Under the pieces are notes generated by a model, which worked only from the letters and a program-made list of their open reading frames with translations, had not been told where the DNA came from and ran no database searches. Positions 45,091 to 54,349 of a DNA stretch of 64,000 nt are shown here, piece after piece. The stretch lies in contig JAGDZO010000001.1 of the NCBI GenBank assembly GCA_049115815.1, positions 62,001 through 126,000 of the forward strand. The letters are read 5' to 3'. The DNA is from Marinoscillum sp049115815 (lineage in GTDB: Bacteria > Bacteroidota > Bacteroidia > Cytophagales > Cyclobacteriaceae). The number at the start of each line of letters is the position of its first letter. Within the stretch, counting starts at the first letter, position 1. The translations under genes and the position numbers were made by a program.

Positions 45091-45449
45091 TTTGTGGCAA
45101 CATATTTTTGATTGAAATATTGTGTTTACAGAAGACCAACGCCTTTCTTTTCAAGAGATATACTCGGTCTACTTTGCAGAGGTTATGTTTTTTAACATTT
45201 TTTAGCTGGTCGAAAGTTACACAATAGCCCTACATTCAAATCAAGTATGCTTTAGCGAAACCTAAGACAAAAATGGCTGATGACACTTGAGTTTTTAAAG
45301 TCTATCATTGGTTGTAGTATTAGGTTGTGAGGACAAGTGATACAATGGTCAAGATACCTTTTGATAAGCTTGATTTTGATTATTTGTAATACAGCTAACG
45401 ACTTAATATCTTGATGCTATTCATTAATTAAAACCAAAAAGAATACATC
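45091..45449. other. Intergenic stretch without recognised gene
   Basis: About 360 bp with no convincing coding frame or RNA. A minor open frame across the tRNA-terminator region (44973-45227) has no coding character. The last 100 bp should contain the promoter of the small protein gene at 45450, but I see no clear consensus. Confidence 0.45.
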
Positions 45450-45809
45450 ATGCCTAAAAAAGTAAAATTAGAATTAACGCTATCAAAAGGTGAACTCTGG
45501 TGGACGTCCGACAAAGGAGTCAACTGGGCTCCAGTGGGACCCAAATCTCCTACAACTATGCTCGGAGAAAAAGATGAATTGCAATGGATTTGCAATGATG
45601 GATCGATCGATGAACTGGAAATAAAGATAGATAGTGGAATAGTCATTGATCCTGCTACGGGATCTAAGACAGATAAAACCAGCAAGGTGAATGCGAAATC
45701 AAAAAACGGTGATCGCACTAAGTATACTATTCTTATAAATGGAGGAAGCATCAGCGTAGATCCTGACGTAGTAAAATGTCTAAACCCTCCTTGCCCGGTG
45801 GGTAGTTAG
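45450..45809 (+). CDS. Small hypothetical protein, 119 residues
   Basis: I do not recognise this protein. It has no signal peptide and no membrane helix. It is Lys- and Asp-rich, with a Trp cluster in ELWWTSDKGVNWAPVG (about 15-30) and QWICNDGSIDELEIKI (about 45-60), and ends with KCLNPPCPVG, two Cys that could bind metal or form a disulfide. The predicted fold is a beta sandwich. It is followed after 54 bp by the likely ATG of an orphan histidine kinase, so it may be its co-transcribed partner or a stress protein under the same control. No function is assigned. Confidence 0.7.
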   Translation: MPKKVKLELTLSKGELWWTSDKGVNWAPVGPKSPTTMLGEKDELQWICNDGSIDELEIKIDSGIVIDPATGSKTDKTSKVNAKSKNGDRTKYTILINGGSISVDPDVVKCLNPPCPVGS

Positions 45810-45863
45810 TTGACAAAATATTTCTTGCCTTATATTAGCGACTTATTGTTAGTCGCTTTTTTT

Positions 45864-47828
45864 ATGCAATTAAGGCTTTCTGCTCTTCTTATCTTCTTTA
45901 TGGCGTTTTCCACTTTTGGTCAGACGAAATTGGATAGCCTCAAATCCATTGATCTATCAAAACTAAGAGTAGAGGATCGATTAGAAGTCATCAGCAACAT
46001 TTTAAGGTTCAATAGTACCATCGTGAACTCTGATTCGGCTATGAGGTATGCTAATATGATGCTGGAGTATTCCGCAGGCACCTACTATAAAAGGGAAGCT
46101 GATGCCTATGCTTATCTTGGTCAAGTATATGTGGATCGAGGAGATCATCAAACTGGACTATATTATTTGCTCAAGGCCAAGGAAGCCGGCAACCAAACGG
46201 ATTACAGAAATGGTGCATGGTTCGATACGCTTTTGGCATCCTTATATGGAAAGCTAGGCGATTTGGAAAATATGCGATCCACCTATATGCAGAGCATAGA
46301 TTACTACAAGAATAAACCCAACGAGTACGGTGTGGCGGGTAACTTCAATGGTCTGGGTGAAGGCTATTTTCTCAATAAGGCCTATGATTCGGCTCTTCAC
46401 TATTATATGATGGCATTGGATCTTGCAAAGACTCTCCAATATGATCCATATATCCGTTTGTTTTCAGGAAATATAGGGATGACATACAATAAGCTAGGTA
46501 GATATCAAGAAGCGGCTGAGATTTTGGAGGAGACCGTGGAGCAATACAGCCGCACTGAAGATGTCAATCCTCATGCAATCTTCTTGTTTCAATTAGGAGA
46601 GACCTATATGAACTTAGGCTTGATGCAAACAGGCCTCAGCAAATCCGGCGAAACTTTAGAGGTTGGATTTAACCCAAGTCTCGTTGCTGAGATTGCGAAC
46701 AATCGAAGTGCAAGAATGCTTGATTATAATATGTTATCGCGAGCTGAGGAGGCGCTGCGAAAGAGTTTGCAGATGGGACAGCAAAATGATTTTCTAACTG
46801 TTATAAGAGATGCATCGCTTTTGCTGAGTCAGTTGTACCAAATAGAACAGAAGTTTCAGCTGGGTTTGGATCTCTATCAGCAATATCATACCTACAAGGA
46901 CAGTGTGGAGAATATAGAGAACGTGAAGTCAATTGCTAATATGAGGCGAAAGTACGAAGTAAGTCAGAAACAGGCCGAGGTGGACTTGCTTTCTCAAGAG
47001 AAGAAAAGGCAGGAGTTCATCATCATGGCTACTGGCTGTTTCGCTTTACTACTGCTGATTTTTGGAGTGATCATAAGTAAATTTTACACAGACAAGGCCA
47101 AGATCAACGCTGAATTGGTCACGCTCAACGCCACCAAGGACAAGCTTTTTTCCATTATTTCTCATGATTTGAGAGGTCCTGTCAATTCATTTGCGAGTGT
47201 TAGCGGCTTAATTAAATACCTCGTGAAAGCTGATGCCAAAGATGATCTTATCGAAATGGCCGATGATATTCACGAAACTGTAGAGGGCATATCTGCTCTT
47301 CTTGATGGGCTTCTAGAGTGGGCCATGCAGCAGCAAGGTCAGTTTCCTTTCGACCCGGAAACCATTAATTTGAAAGCAAAATCTGACGAAGTGATTGCTT
47401 CCTTGTTAGTGATTGCCAAAGGCAAGAATATTGATTTGAAGAGTGAAGTAGAAGAATCCATCGCTATTTACGCTGATGATAATTCAGTAACTACGCTACT
47501 AAGAAACTTGGTCAGCAATGCACTCAAATTTACTCCAGAGGGCGGGAAGGTTTCCATTCATGCCAAAAGCAATTCACAGGTGGTGATAATTGGGATATCT
47601 GACACGGGTATAGGTATTCCAAAAAGTAAAATAAGAACCCTTTTTCAATTACAGCAGGGCAAAAAATCGTATGGTACGGCAGGAGAAAAAGGTCTTGGAT
47701 TGGGTCTTCAGCTTGTGAAAGAATTTGTCACGTTGAACAGAGGCACCATTAAGGTGGAAAGTGAAGAGAATAAGGGCACTACTTTCACGGTAACGCTACC
47801 AGCAGGAGACAATGGAGAGAAAGCGTAA
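45864..47828 (+). CDS. Sensor histidine kinase with TPR input domain (orphan)
   Basis: From the ATG at 45864 this is a 654-residue sensor kinase. The frame is open upstream to a TTG at 45810, but the ATG begins a good signal peptide (MQLRLSALLIFFMAFSTFGQ). The periplasmic part (about 25-365) is a series of TPR units, including AYAYLGQVYVDRGDHQTGLYYL. A coiled coil and one membrane helix follow (about 383-406). The kinase core has His434 in SHDLRGPVNSF, the N-box LVSNALKFTPEGG, the G1 box DTGIGI and G2 GLGLGLQL. No response regulator gene is adjacent. The preceding 119-residue protein is probably co-transcribed. The signal and output are unknown. Confidence 0.9.
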   Translation: MQLRLSALLIFFMAFSTFGQTKLDSLKSIDLSKLRVEDRLEVISNILRFNSTIVNSDSAMRYANMMLEYSAGTYYKREADAYAYLGQVYVDRGDHQTGLYYLLKAKEAGNQTDYRNGAWFDTLLASLYGKLGDLENMRSTYMQSIDYYKNKPNEYGVAGNFNGLGEGYFLNKAYDSALHYYMMALDLAKTLQYDPYIRLFSGNIGMTYNKLGRYQEAAEILEETVEQYSRTEDVNPHAIFLFQLGETYMNLGLMQTGLSKSGETLEVGFNPSLVAEIANNRSARMLDYNMLSRAEEALRKSLQMGQQNDFLTVIRDASLLLSQLYQIEQKFQLGLDLYQQYHTYKDSVENIENVKSIANMRRKYEVSQKQAEVDLLSQEKKRQEFIIMATGCFALLLLIFGVIISKFYTDKAKINAELVTLNATKDKLFSIISHDLRGPVNSFASVSGLIKYLVKADAKDDLIEMADDIHETVEGISALLDGLLEWAMQQQGQFPFDPETINLKAKSDEVIASLLVIAKGKNIDLKSEVEESIAIYADDNSVTTLLRNLVSNALKFTPEGGKVSIHAKSNSQVVIIGISDTGIGIPKSKIRTLFQLQQGKKSYGTAGEKGLGLGLQLVKEFVTLNRGTIKVESEENKGTTFTVTLPAGDNGEKA

Positions 47829-47912
47829 ACCTTGTTGATTCAAATTTTTATATCCAAGATTCTGTGATAAGGATTAAATCCGAATAACAACCAGAGGAGA
47901 TTGTCATAATCC

Positions 47913-47944
47913 TTTCAGCAAGTGGGCAGGTTCGTATAACTTCG
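47913..47944 (+). promoter_or_regulatory. Candidate promoter of the nuoH-N operon
   Basis: TTTC (47913-47916) and TAACTTCG (47937-47944), 20 bp apart, are one base each away from the Bacteroidota -33 (TTTG) and -7 (TAnnTTTG) elements. They lie 38 bp upstream of the nuoH start. A visual match only. Confidence 0.35.
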
Positions 47945-47981
47945 CCTACAACATTTTTTTGACTGAGGAGTTCAACTTTCA

Positions 47982-49037
47982 ATGCTTACTTTTCTCTTTT
48001 TCTTGCCTTTCCTTTTGGGGTTTGTAGTGATCGGTGTTTACGCTGAGCGTAAGATCTCTGCATTCGTCCAAAATCGTCTTGGGCCAATGGAAGTTGGGCC
48101 TATTGGGTTGTTTCAGACAATAGCTGATTTGCTCAAAATGTTGCAAAAGGAAGACATTAGACCAAAGGCAGTTGATCGGTCACTTTTTCTAATTGCTCCT
48201 ATCTTGATTTTCGGAGCGATTTTCGCTGGATTCGGAGTGCTGCCAATGACCACTAATATCAGTGGGTCTGAGATTTCGGTGGGCGTATTCTACCTATTGG
48301 CTATTGTCTCTATTGACGTATTAGGCATCCTGATGGCAGGCTGGGCATCCAACAATAAGTATTCCGTTTTCGGAGCTATGAGAGCTGCTGCGCAGATCGT
48401 TTCTTACGAGATTCCACTGAGCCTCACAGTATTGGCGGTAGCCATGTACTATCAGACGTTGGACCTGCAGGCGATGACTATTCAGCAGGGTATTTTGACC
48501 AAATCATCAGTTTATTTTCTGGGAATTCCTGCATTGGAGGTGAGTGCCATGGGTGGATTTTTGAGTTGGAGTCTGTTTTCCAATCCATTTATGTGGATTG
48601 CCTTCATCATATTTTTTATTGCCGGTTTGGCAGAATCCAATCGCACGCCTTTTGATTTGCCAGAATCAGAATCGGAGATAATCGGTGGGTATCATACAGA
48701 GTACAGCGGCTTTAGGTGGGGAATATTTATGTTATCCGAATATGGGATGATGCTATTGGTTTGTTTTCTTGGGGCTATATTATTTTTGGGTGGGTGGAAT
48801 ACCGCCTTGCCCAACGTAGGTTCTTTCGCTTTGGCAGAATGGACTACCGGCCCAGTGTGGGGTGTTTTTTGGTTGGTAGGAAAAGCTTCGTTTTTGATTT
48901 TTCTTCAGATGATGGCTCGATGGACCTATCCAAGACTTAGAGTAGATCAGCTGATGAGCCTCTCTTGGAAATACCTTACACCAATGGCAATCTGCTTGAT
49001 TTTCATTATTGGAATCTGGAAAATTTGGATGCTATGA
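47982..49037 (+). CDS. nuoH: NADH-quinone oxidoreductase subunit H
   Basis: This 351-residue, eight-helix membrane subunit of complex I forms most of the quinone-binding channel at the junction of the peripheral and membrane arms. Motifs: GVYAERKISAFVQNRLGPMEVGPIGLFQ (about residues 18-45), EVSAMGGFLSWSLF, AGLAESNRTPFDLPESESEIIGGYHTEYSG (about 215-244) and a Trp/Arg-rich end (ARWTYPRLRVDQLMSL). The length is normal. Its stop overlaps the nuoI start (ATGA), so the two are translationally coupled. It is the first gene here; nuoA-G are not upstream. Confidence 0.97.
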   Translation: MLTFLFFLPFLLGFVVIGVYAERKISAFVQNRLGPMEVGPIGLFQTIADLLKMLQKEDIRPKAVDRSLFLIAPILIFGAIFAGFGVLPMTTNISGSEISVGVFYLLAIVSIDVLGILMAGWASNNKYSVFGAMRAAAQIVSYEIPLSLTVLAVAMYYQTLDLQAMTIQQGILTKSSVYFLGIPALEVSAMGGFLSWSLFSNPFMWIAFIIFFIAGLAESNRTPFDLPESESEIIGGYHTEYSGFRWGIFMLSEYGMMLLVCFLGAILFLGGWNTALPNVGSFALAEWTTGPVWGVFWLVGKASFLIFLQMMARWTYPRLRVDQLMSLSWKYLTPMAICLIFIIGIWKIWML

Positions 49038-49978
49038 AAGGATATTTTAACCATATGAAGGTTGCTATTTCTTCCATGTCACAAGGCTTGAAGTTGACAT
49101 TCAGATATTTGTTTGAAGCACGCAATTCGCGTAAGCCCATTGGAATAGCAGATGAGTCGTATTTCGAAGTTGATTCCGGAATCGTCACCCTTCAATATCC
49201 GCATGAGACTTTTCCTGTGCCAGAAACTGGTCGCTATCAATTGCATAATGAGATAGATGATTGCATTGTCTGTGATAAATGTGCCAAAGTGTGCCCGGTA
49301 GATTGTATCGATATTGAGGCTATCAAAGCCCCAGAAGTGTTCGGTGAGACGTCCGATGGTACGCCAAAGCGCATACATGCAGCAAAATTCGACATTGATA
49401 TGTCCAAATGCTGCTTCTGTGGTCTATGCACCACTGTCTGCCCTACGGAGTGTTTGACTATGACAGATGAGTATGACTTCAGTGAGTTTGATGTCAAGGA
49501 TCATATATTCTCCTTTGCGGAAATGAGCCTTAGTGACATTGCTCAGAAGCGAAAAGACCTGGAAGAACATGAAGCCAAAAAGGCTTTGATGAAGGAAGCG
49601 GCAGCAAAAGAAAAAGCGGCCTTACCAAAAGTAGGAACTAAACCCGCCATGAAGCCGAAGGTAGCTGGTGCTAAACCAACCATGAAACCAAAAGTTGCTG
49701 GAGCAAAGCCTTCTATGAAACCTAATATGGGTGCCACCAAGCCTGCGATGAAACCAAAGGTGGAAGGTGAGGAACAGGTAGTAAATCCTAAAATAGCACC
49801 CAAACCAGTAATTAAGCCTAAACCGGTCATGAAGCCGAAAATAGTGGCTAAGGATGATGACGAAGTACAAAAGAAGGAATCTACAACTGATTCTGGTGAG
49901 AGTTCTAAGCCCAAACCTAAGTTTAGACCAAGGCCAATGATCCCTAAAAAGAACAAACCGAAAGATGGGAATGATTGA
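49034..49978 (+). CDS. nuoI: NADH-quinone oxidoreductase subunit I with Lys/Pro-rich tail
   Basis: This ferredoxin-like subunit carries clusters N6a and N6b of complex I. I start it at the ATG at 49034, which overlaps the nuoH stop as ATGA; 49055 is an alternative. The two motifs CIVCDKCAKVCPVDC (about 78-92) and CCFCGLCTTVCPTEC (about 124-138) bind two [4Fe-4S] clusters. A normal NuoI ends at about residue 170-180. Here about 120 extra residues follow: a charged Glu/Lys helix and then repeats of the form KPxMKPKVAGA (encoded at about 49639-49770) ending in a basic, disordered KPKPKFRPRPMIPKKNKPKDGND segment (23 residues). The tail's role is unknown; it overlaps the nuoJ start by 14 bp. Confidence 0.94.
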   Translation: MKGYFNHMKVAISSMSQGLKLTFRYLFEARNSRKPIGIADESYFEVDSGIVTLQYPHETFPVPETGRYQLHNEIDDCIVCDKCAKVCPVDCIDIEAIKAPEVFGETSDGTPKRIHAAKFDIDMSKCCFCGLCTTVCPTECLTMTDEYDFSEFDVKDHIFSFAEMSLSDIAQKRKDLEEHEAKKALMKEAAAKEKAALPKVGTKPAMKPKVAGAKPTMKPKVAGAKPSMKPNMGATKPAMKPKVEGEEQVVNPKIAPKPVIKPKPVMKPKIVAKDDDEVQKKESTTDSGESSKPKPKFRPRPMIPKKNKPKDGND

Positions 49979-50468
49979 TTGGTTATTTCTGATTTTCGGA
50001 ATGATGACTATCATTCCCGTTTTGTATCTCATCTTCTCCAAAGATGTGGTCAGATCTGCATTTGCTTTTGTCATCACACTATTGGGTCTGTCGGCCTTCT
50101 ACGTACTGCTCAATGCCGAGCTCATGGCCATCGTTCAGATTCTTATCTACGCTGGAGGAATGATCGTTTTGATCATTTTTGGGATTATGCTAACCAAAAG
50201 GACTACTTCCGAAGGTGTGATGACGGGACATAGAAATGTTTGGATTGCAGGAGCCATCGGGCTATTGTCATTTGGCTTATTGTCTAAGTGGATTCTTGAA
50301 TCGGGATTGACCTTTTCTATAGCTGAAAGCATCGAAGTGGATCAAGTAAGTACCATTGGTGTATTGTTTCTTACAGATCATATCATAGCATTCGAGGTAG
50401 TAGCTATTCTTCTTTTGGTAGCCCTAGTTGGTGCTACATATCTAGCAAAAAAATCTAGCGAGCAATGA
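49965..50468 (+). CDS. nuoJ: NADH-quinone oxidoreductase subunit J
   Basis: This 167-residue, five-helix subunit of the complex I membrane arm is needed for coupling. It begins within the last codons of nuoI. The third helix with ELMAIVQILIYAGGMIVLIIFGIML carries the conserved family sequence around the pi-bulge (LIYAGGMIVL). The final helix LLLVALVGATYLAKKSSEQ ends in a short basic/acidic tail. The stop overlaps the nuoK start by 4 bp. Confidence 0.95.
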   Translation: MGMIDWLFLIFGMMTIIPVLYLIFSKDVVRSAFAFVITLLGLSAFYVLLNAELMAIVQILIYAGGMIVLIIFGIMLTKRTTSEGVMTGHRNVWIAGAIGLLSFGLLSKWILESGLTFSIAESIEVDQVSTIGVLFLTDHIIAFEVVAILLLVALVGATYLAKKSSEQ

Positions 50469-50773
50469 GTCAGATTCCCCTCACATACTTACTAATGCTT
50501 TCCGCATTTCTCTTGGTTGCGGGGTTTCTCATAGTCCTGATTAAGAGGAACATCATTTTCGTATTAATCGGTATTGAGTTGATGCTCAATGCTGCCAACC
50601 TTAATCTTGTGGTTTTTTCCAAATTTGACCCCTCCTTGAGCGGGCAGGTTTTTGCCATATTCTCGGTAGTGATAGCCGCTGCAGAAGCAGCTATTGCACT
50701 AGCTATCATTCTCAATGTAGTGAAGCATTACAATACCTCGGATCTGGATGAATTAAACATCTTGGAACACTGA
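50465..50773 (+). CDS. nuoK: NADH-quinone oxidoreductase subunit K
   Basis: This 102-residue, three-helix subunit has the conserved acidic residues of the proton path: IGIELMLNAANLNLV (Glu in helix 2) and AAAEAAIALAIILNV (Glu in helix 3). The length is exactly that of NuoK in other bacteria. It begins in the nuoJ stop (ATGA) and its own stop overlaps the nuoL start by one base. Confidence 0.97.
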   Translation: MSQIPLTYLLMLSAFLLVAGFLIVLIKRNIIFVLIGIELMLNAANLNLVVFSKFDPSLSGQVFAIFSVVIAAAEAAIALAIILNVVKHYNTSDLDELNILEH

Positions 50774-52710
50774 TGTCAGGTATCTCACTAACCATATTGA
50801 TACTTTCAATGCCACTTCTAGGTGGCTTGATCACTTATGCGGTAGGTGCGAAGAAAGCCAAGAATGTGTATCTGATTGGTCCATTGGTTACCATGGTGTT
50901 GAGCATCCTGCTATGCTTTGGTTTCCAATCAAGCGAATTATTGTTTCGATGGGAATGGCTACCAAACGTGACATTGGGCATTAGGATTGATCACATCAGT
51001 AGTGCCTTGATTTTGCTTGTGTCGTTCGTTTCATTGCTTGTACACTTGTTCTCGTCGCATTACATGAGCCACGATGGTGGCATTCATCGTTACTACGCAA
51101 AACTTGGATTTTTCACCACCTCAATGCTTGGTTTGCTCATGGCAGATCACCTGCTTTTGGTATTTGTTTTTTGGGAATTGGTTGGTTTTTCTTCTTACCT
51201 ACTCATAGGATTTTGGTTTCAACATCAAGCTAAGTCCAAAGCGGCGAAGGAGGCGTTTATGGTCAATCGGATTGCTGATGCAGGTTTGCTGATAGGAGTA
51301 CTCTTGCTGATTGGAGAGTTAAATCAGTCGTTTATATCAGAATTAAGTGCTGGTCAATCAAGTATGACTATGCACATAGCTGGAATTGGTTTGCTTGTTG
51401 GAGTTCTTGGCAAATCTGCCCAATTTCCTTTCTTTGGCTGGTTGCCAAAGGCTATGGCCGGACCTACTCCCGTTTCTGCGCTCATTCATGCCGCCACGAT
51501 GGTTGCCGCAGGGGTTTACTTGGCTGTAAGGGTTTTCCCAATTTTTACTCCACCTATTCTTACCATAGCTGCAGTTTTGGGTGCGATTACAGCATTTATG
51601 GCTGCTTACGCTGCACTTACTCAATTTGATATCAAAAAGGTATTGGCGTACTCTACCATATCTCAATTGGGCTATATGGTCATGGGTGTAGGAGTAGGAG
51701 CTTATCAATCATCACTATTCCATCTTTGGACCCACGCGTTTTTCAAGGCTGGATTGTTTTTGGGAGCAGGGGCGGTCCTTCATTATTTTCATGAATTGAA
51801 AAAAGATCAAAGTGACTTTGACCCTCAGGACATGAGGAATATGGGAGGACTAAGAGTTAAACTTCCAGTTACTTTCTATACTTTTTTGATCTGTGGTTTA
51901 GCCTTATCAGGCCTGCCTTTGTTCTCTGGCTTTTTATCCAAAGAAGGCATTCTCACCGAGTCAGCAAATTGGGCTAGTCTTGGGAGCGGGGCTTTGATGA
52001 TCGTGCCCATTCTTGGGTTAACCACTGCAGTATTGACGCCTTACTACGTTGGGAGACAGATTCTCTTCATTTTTGGTGGGCAAGAACGCACCGAACTTAG
52101 GGATATCAATAACGCGGAGCCTATGTTCAATGTCAAGTTACCATTGATTGTTTTGACGCTTTGTTCGCTATGGATCTTCCATGCCTTCAATCCTTTGGAT
52201 GCTCAAGGTTGGTGGTTAAGCGAATGGCTCTTTGGTAAGGCAGATGTGCATTCCGGAGGTGCTTTGGGCTTGATCGTGATGATATTTTCCATAGTAGCAG
52301 TTCTGATTGGTTTGTATTGGGCCTACCGAAAATTCGGAAATTCGGAATGGACAGGGCTGGAGAGTAGTCAAAATTCCGGACTTATTGGATTATCATGGAA
52401 TGCCTGGTATATCGAACAAATCTATGATAGGATCGCATCTGGATATTTAATGGTTTGTAGAGTTTTCAGTCAAATCGATCAAAAGGTTATTGATAGATCA
52501 GTAAATGCGATTGGTGTTGGGACGGTGGTGACCAGTAAAGTGTTTGCCATTATAGACCGTGAGGTTATTGATGGAGTAGTTAATTTTGCCGCTTGGTTGT
52601 CAAAACTAATTGGAGGTGCACTCGCGAAAATTCAGTCTGGAAAAGTTCAAAACCAGTTGGTTTGGCTTGTATTGTTGGTTTTGTTATTGATAGTTTGGCT
52701 CCAATTTTAG
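50773..52710 (+). CDS. nuoL: NADH-quinone oxidoreductase subunit L
   Basis: This 645-residue antiporter-like proton-pumping subunit has the N-terminal TM block with FVFWELVGFSSYLLIGFWFQH (Glu of the pump site), the central PKAMAGPTPVSALIHAATMVAAGVYL (Lys and His channel residues) and YSTISQLGYMVMGVGVGAY. The long C-terminal part (about 500-645) contains the amphipathic lateral helix (about residues 535-600) and final anchor helix. A normal length for the family. Confidence 0.97.
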   Translation: MSGISLTILILSMPLLGGLITYAVGAKKAKNVYLIGPLVTMVLSILLCFGFQSSELLFRWEWLPNVTLGIRIDHISSALILLVSFVSLLVHLFSSHYMSHDGGIHRYYAKLGFFTTSMLGLLMADHLLLVFVFWELVGFSSYLLIGFWFQHQAKSKAAKEAFMVNRIADAGLLIGVLLLIGELNQSFISELSAGQSSMTMHIAGIGLLVGVLGKSAQFPFFGWLPKAMAGPTPVSALIHAATMVAAGVYLAVRVFPIFTPPILTIAAVLGAITAFMAAYAALTQFDIKKVLAYSTISQLGYMVMGVGVGAYQSSLFHLWTHAFFKAGLFLGAGAVLHYFHELKKDQSDFDPQDMRNMGGLRVKLPVTFYTFLICGLALSGLPLFSGFLSKEGILTESANWASLGSGALMIVPILGLTTAVLTPYYVGRQILFIFGGQERTELRDINNAEPMFNVKLPLIVLTLCSLWIFHAFNPLDAQGWWLSEWLFGKADVHSGGALGLIVMIFSIVAVLIGLYWAYRKFGNSEWTGLESSQNSGLIGLSWNAWYIEQIYDRIASGYLMVCRVFSQIDQKVIDRSVNAIGVGTVVTSKVFAIIDREVIDGVVNFAAWLSKLIGGALAKIQSGKVQNQLVWLVLLVLLLIVWLQF

Positions 52711-52719
52711 AGATTAGAA

Positions 52720-54348
52720 ATGATGGATAATTTGCTCAGTTGGATGATTTGGATGCCGTTTTTAGCGGCATTGATTGTTGGGTTCATCCCATCTAGCCAA
52801 AAGCTGTTAATCAAGATCATTGCGTTGGTAGCTACCACATTGCAACTAGCCTTAGGGGTGGTATTATTCATGTCTTTTGATGGTGGTCTGGTGCCCAAAT
52901 CATGGACTGAGGCTTTCCAGTTTACAGAATTATTGCCTTGGATTCAACTACGGCTAGGAAACATAGGTAGTTTGAATATTGACTACCACCTTGGAGTAGA
53001 TGGGATTAGTATGCCTTTGGTTGTGATGTCGCTCATACTGTTGGTAATTGGAGTTATTTCCTCTTGGAAATTAGATCATAAAGTCAAGGGCTATTTCCTG
53101 TTGTATCTTATCCTTAGTGGTAGTTTGATAGGTTGCTTTGCGGCACTTGATTTCTTTTTATTCTACGTCTTTTTTGAGTTCATGCTATTGCCAATGTTTT
53201 TTCTTATTGGCATTTGGGGTGGCCCAAATCGAGCTTATGCATCCATCAAGTTTTTCATATACACGTTGCTTGGTTCGTTGCTCATTTTGATAGTCATGAT
53301 CGGACTATACCTATCTGTGGGGTTTGTGGATGAATTTGGCAATCAGGTCAACAGTTTTAGTTTGGTACAGATGCTCAGTGGCGATTATGTCGTTGGGACC
53401 TTACTGACTCCAGGTGAGACATTTACCCTATGGGGTTTACCTTTAAGAACATTGGCCTTCTTGGCCTTGCTGATTGGATTTTTGATCAAGCTTCCCGCAA
53501 TACCATTTCATACATGGTTGCCAGATGCTCATGTGGAGGCTCCTACAGCCATCTCTGTTTTGCTTGCCGGCGTATTGCTTAAGGTAGGGGGATATGGATT
53601 ATTCCGAATCTGCTATGGCATTTTTCCTGATGTAGCCATGGAAATGGCCTACCCGGTAGCTGTGCTTGGTGTGATCTCCATTGTCTATGGAGGAATGGTA
53701 GCTATGGCACAAAATGATATAAAAAGATTGATAGCATATTCGTCAGTCTCGCATATGGGATTTGTACTGTTAGGACTGGCAGCCATATCTGTTGAGGGTG
53801 TATCTGGTTCGCTATTTCAAATGGTATCACATGGGTTTATTTCTGGAGCTTTGTTTTTGACCGTTGGGGTCATATATGATCGTACACACAACAGGCAGAT
53901 AGAAAGTGTCAGTGGATTGGCTAGTAAAATGCCAGTGTTTACATTTTTCGTGGTGCTCTTTTATTTTGCTTCCCTTGGCCTCCCTGGGTTGTCTGGGTTT
54001 GTGGGAGAGGTGTTGGTCTTGATGGGTGCTATTGGTGCTGAGGCTGCTTCTGGTTTGTTTCCGAGGTGGGTAGGTATGGTTGCTGTATTTGGTATCATAG
54101 TCAGTGCTGGTTATTATCTATGGACACTCCAGCGGATGTTTTTTGGAGCCTATTGGGTGCGTGAGCAGTCCTGGGAGCAATTCATGAACGACCTGAGCCC
54201 AAGAGAGATTTTGATGTTGGTACCGCTAGCTTTGCTAGTCTTGTTACTTGGGGTTTACCCTGCTTTGTTGTTGGGTCCGATTGAAAACTCCATCAATTTC
54301 TTCACTGAGCATTTGCTCTCTGGTGGTCAATCATATTTAGACCGATAG
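52720..54348 (+). CDS. nuoM: NADH-quinone oxidoreductase subunit M
   Basis: This 542-residue antiporter-like subunit is a proton-pump unit of complex I. Key motifs: FFEFMLLPMFFLIGIWGG (pump-site Glu), LPAIPFHTWLPDAHVEAPTAISVLLAGVLLKVGGYGLFR and YSSVSHMGFVLLGLAAIS. A second Met follows the first (start at 52720 or 52723). It begins 9 bp after nuoL; its stop lies 1 bp before the nuoN start. Confidence 0.97.
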   Translation: MMDNLLSWMIWMPFLAALIVGFIPSSQKLLIKIIALVATTLQLALGVVLFMSFDGGLVPKSWTEAFQFTELLPWIQLRLGNIGSLNIDYHLGVDGISMPLVVMSLILLVIGVISSWKLDHKVKGYFLLYLILSGSLIGCFAALDFFLFYVFFEFMLLPMFFLIGIWGGPNRAYASIKFFIYTLLGSLLILIVMIGLYLSVGFVDEFGNQVNSFSLVQMLSGDYVVGTLLTPGETFTLWGLPLRTLAFLALLIGFLIKLPAIPFHTWLPDAHVEAPTAISVLLAGVLLKVGGYGLFRICYGIFPDVAMEMAYPVAVLGVISIVYGGMVAMAQNDIKRLIAYSSVSHMGFVLLGLAAISVEGVSGSLFQMVSHGFISGALFLTVGVIYDRTHNRQIESVSGLASKMPVFTFFVVLFYFASLGLPGLSGFVGEVLVLMGAIGAEAASGLFPRWVGMVAVFGIIVSAGYYLWTLQRMFFGAYWVREQSWEQFMNDLSPREILMLVPLALLVLLLGVYPALLLGPIENSINFFTEHLLSGGQSYLDR

Positions 54349-54349
54349 T

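Noticed and set aside
48965..49033. An upstream ATG extending nuoI into nuoH
   Set aside because: It overlaps nuoH by 70 bp; the ATGA overlap at 49034 is the usual arrangement and gives a normal NuoI N-terminus.
49622..50077. Long minus-strand frames opposite the nuoI tail
   Set aside because: They are produced by reading the complement of the Lys/Pro repeats and lack any coding features.
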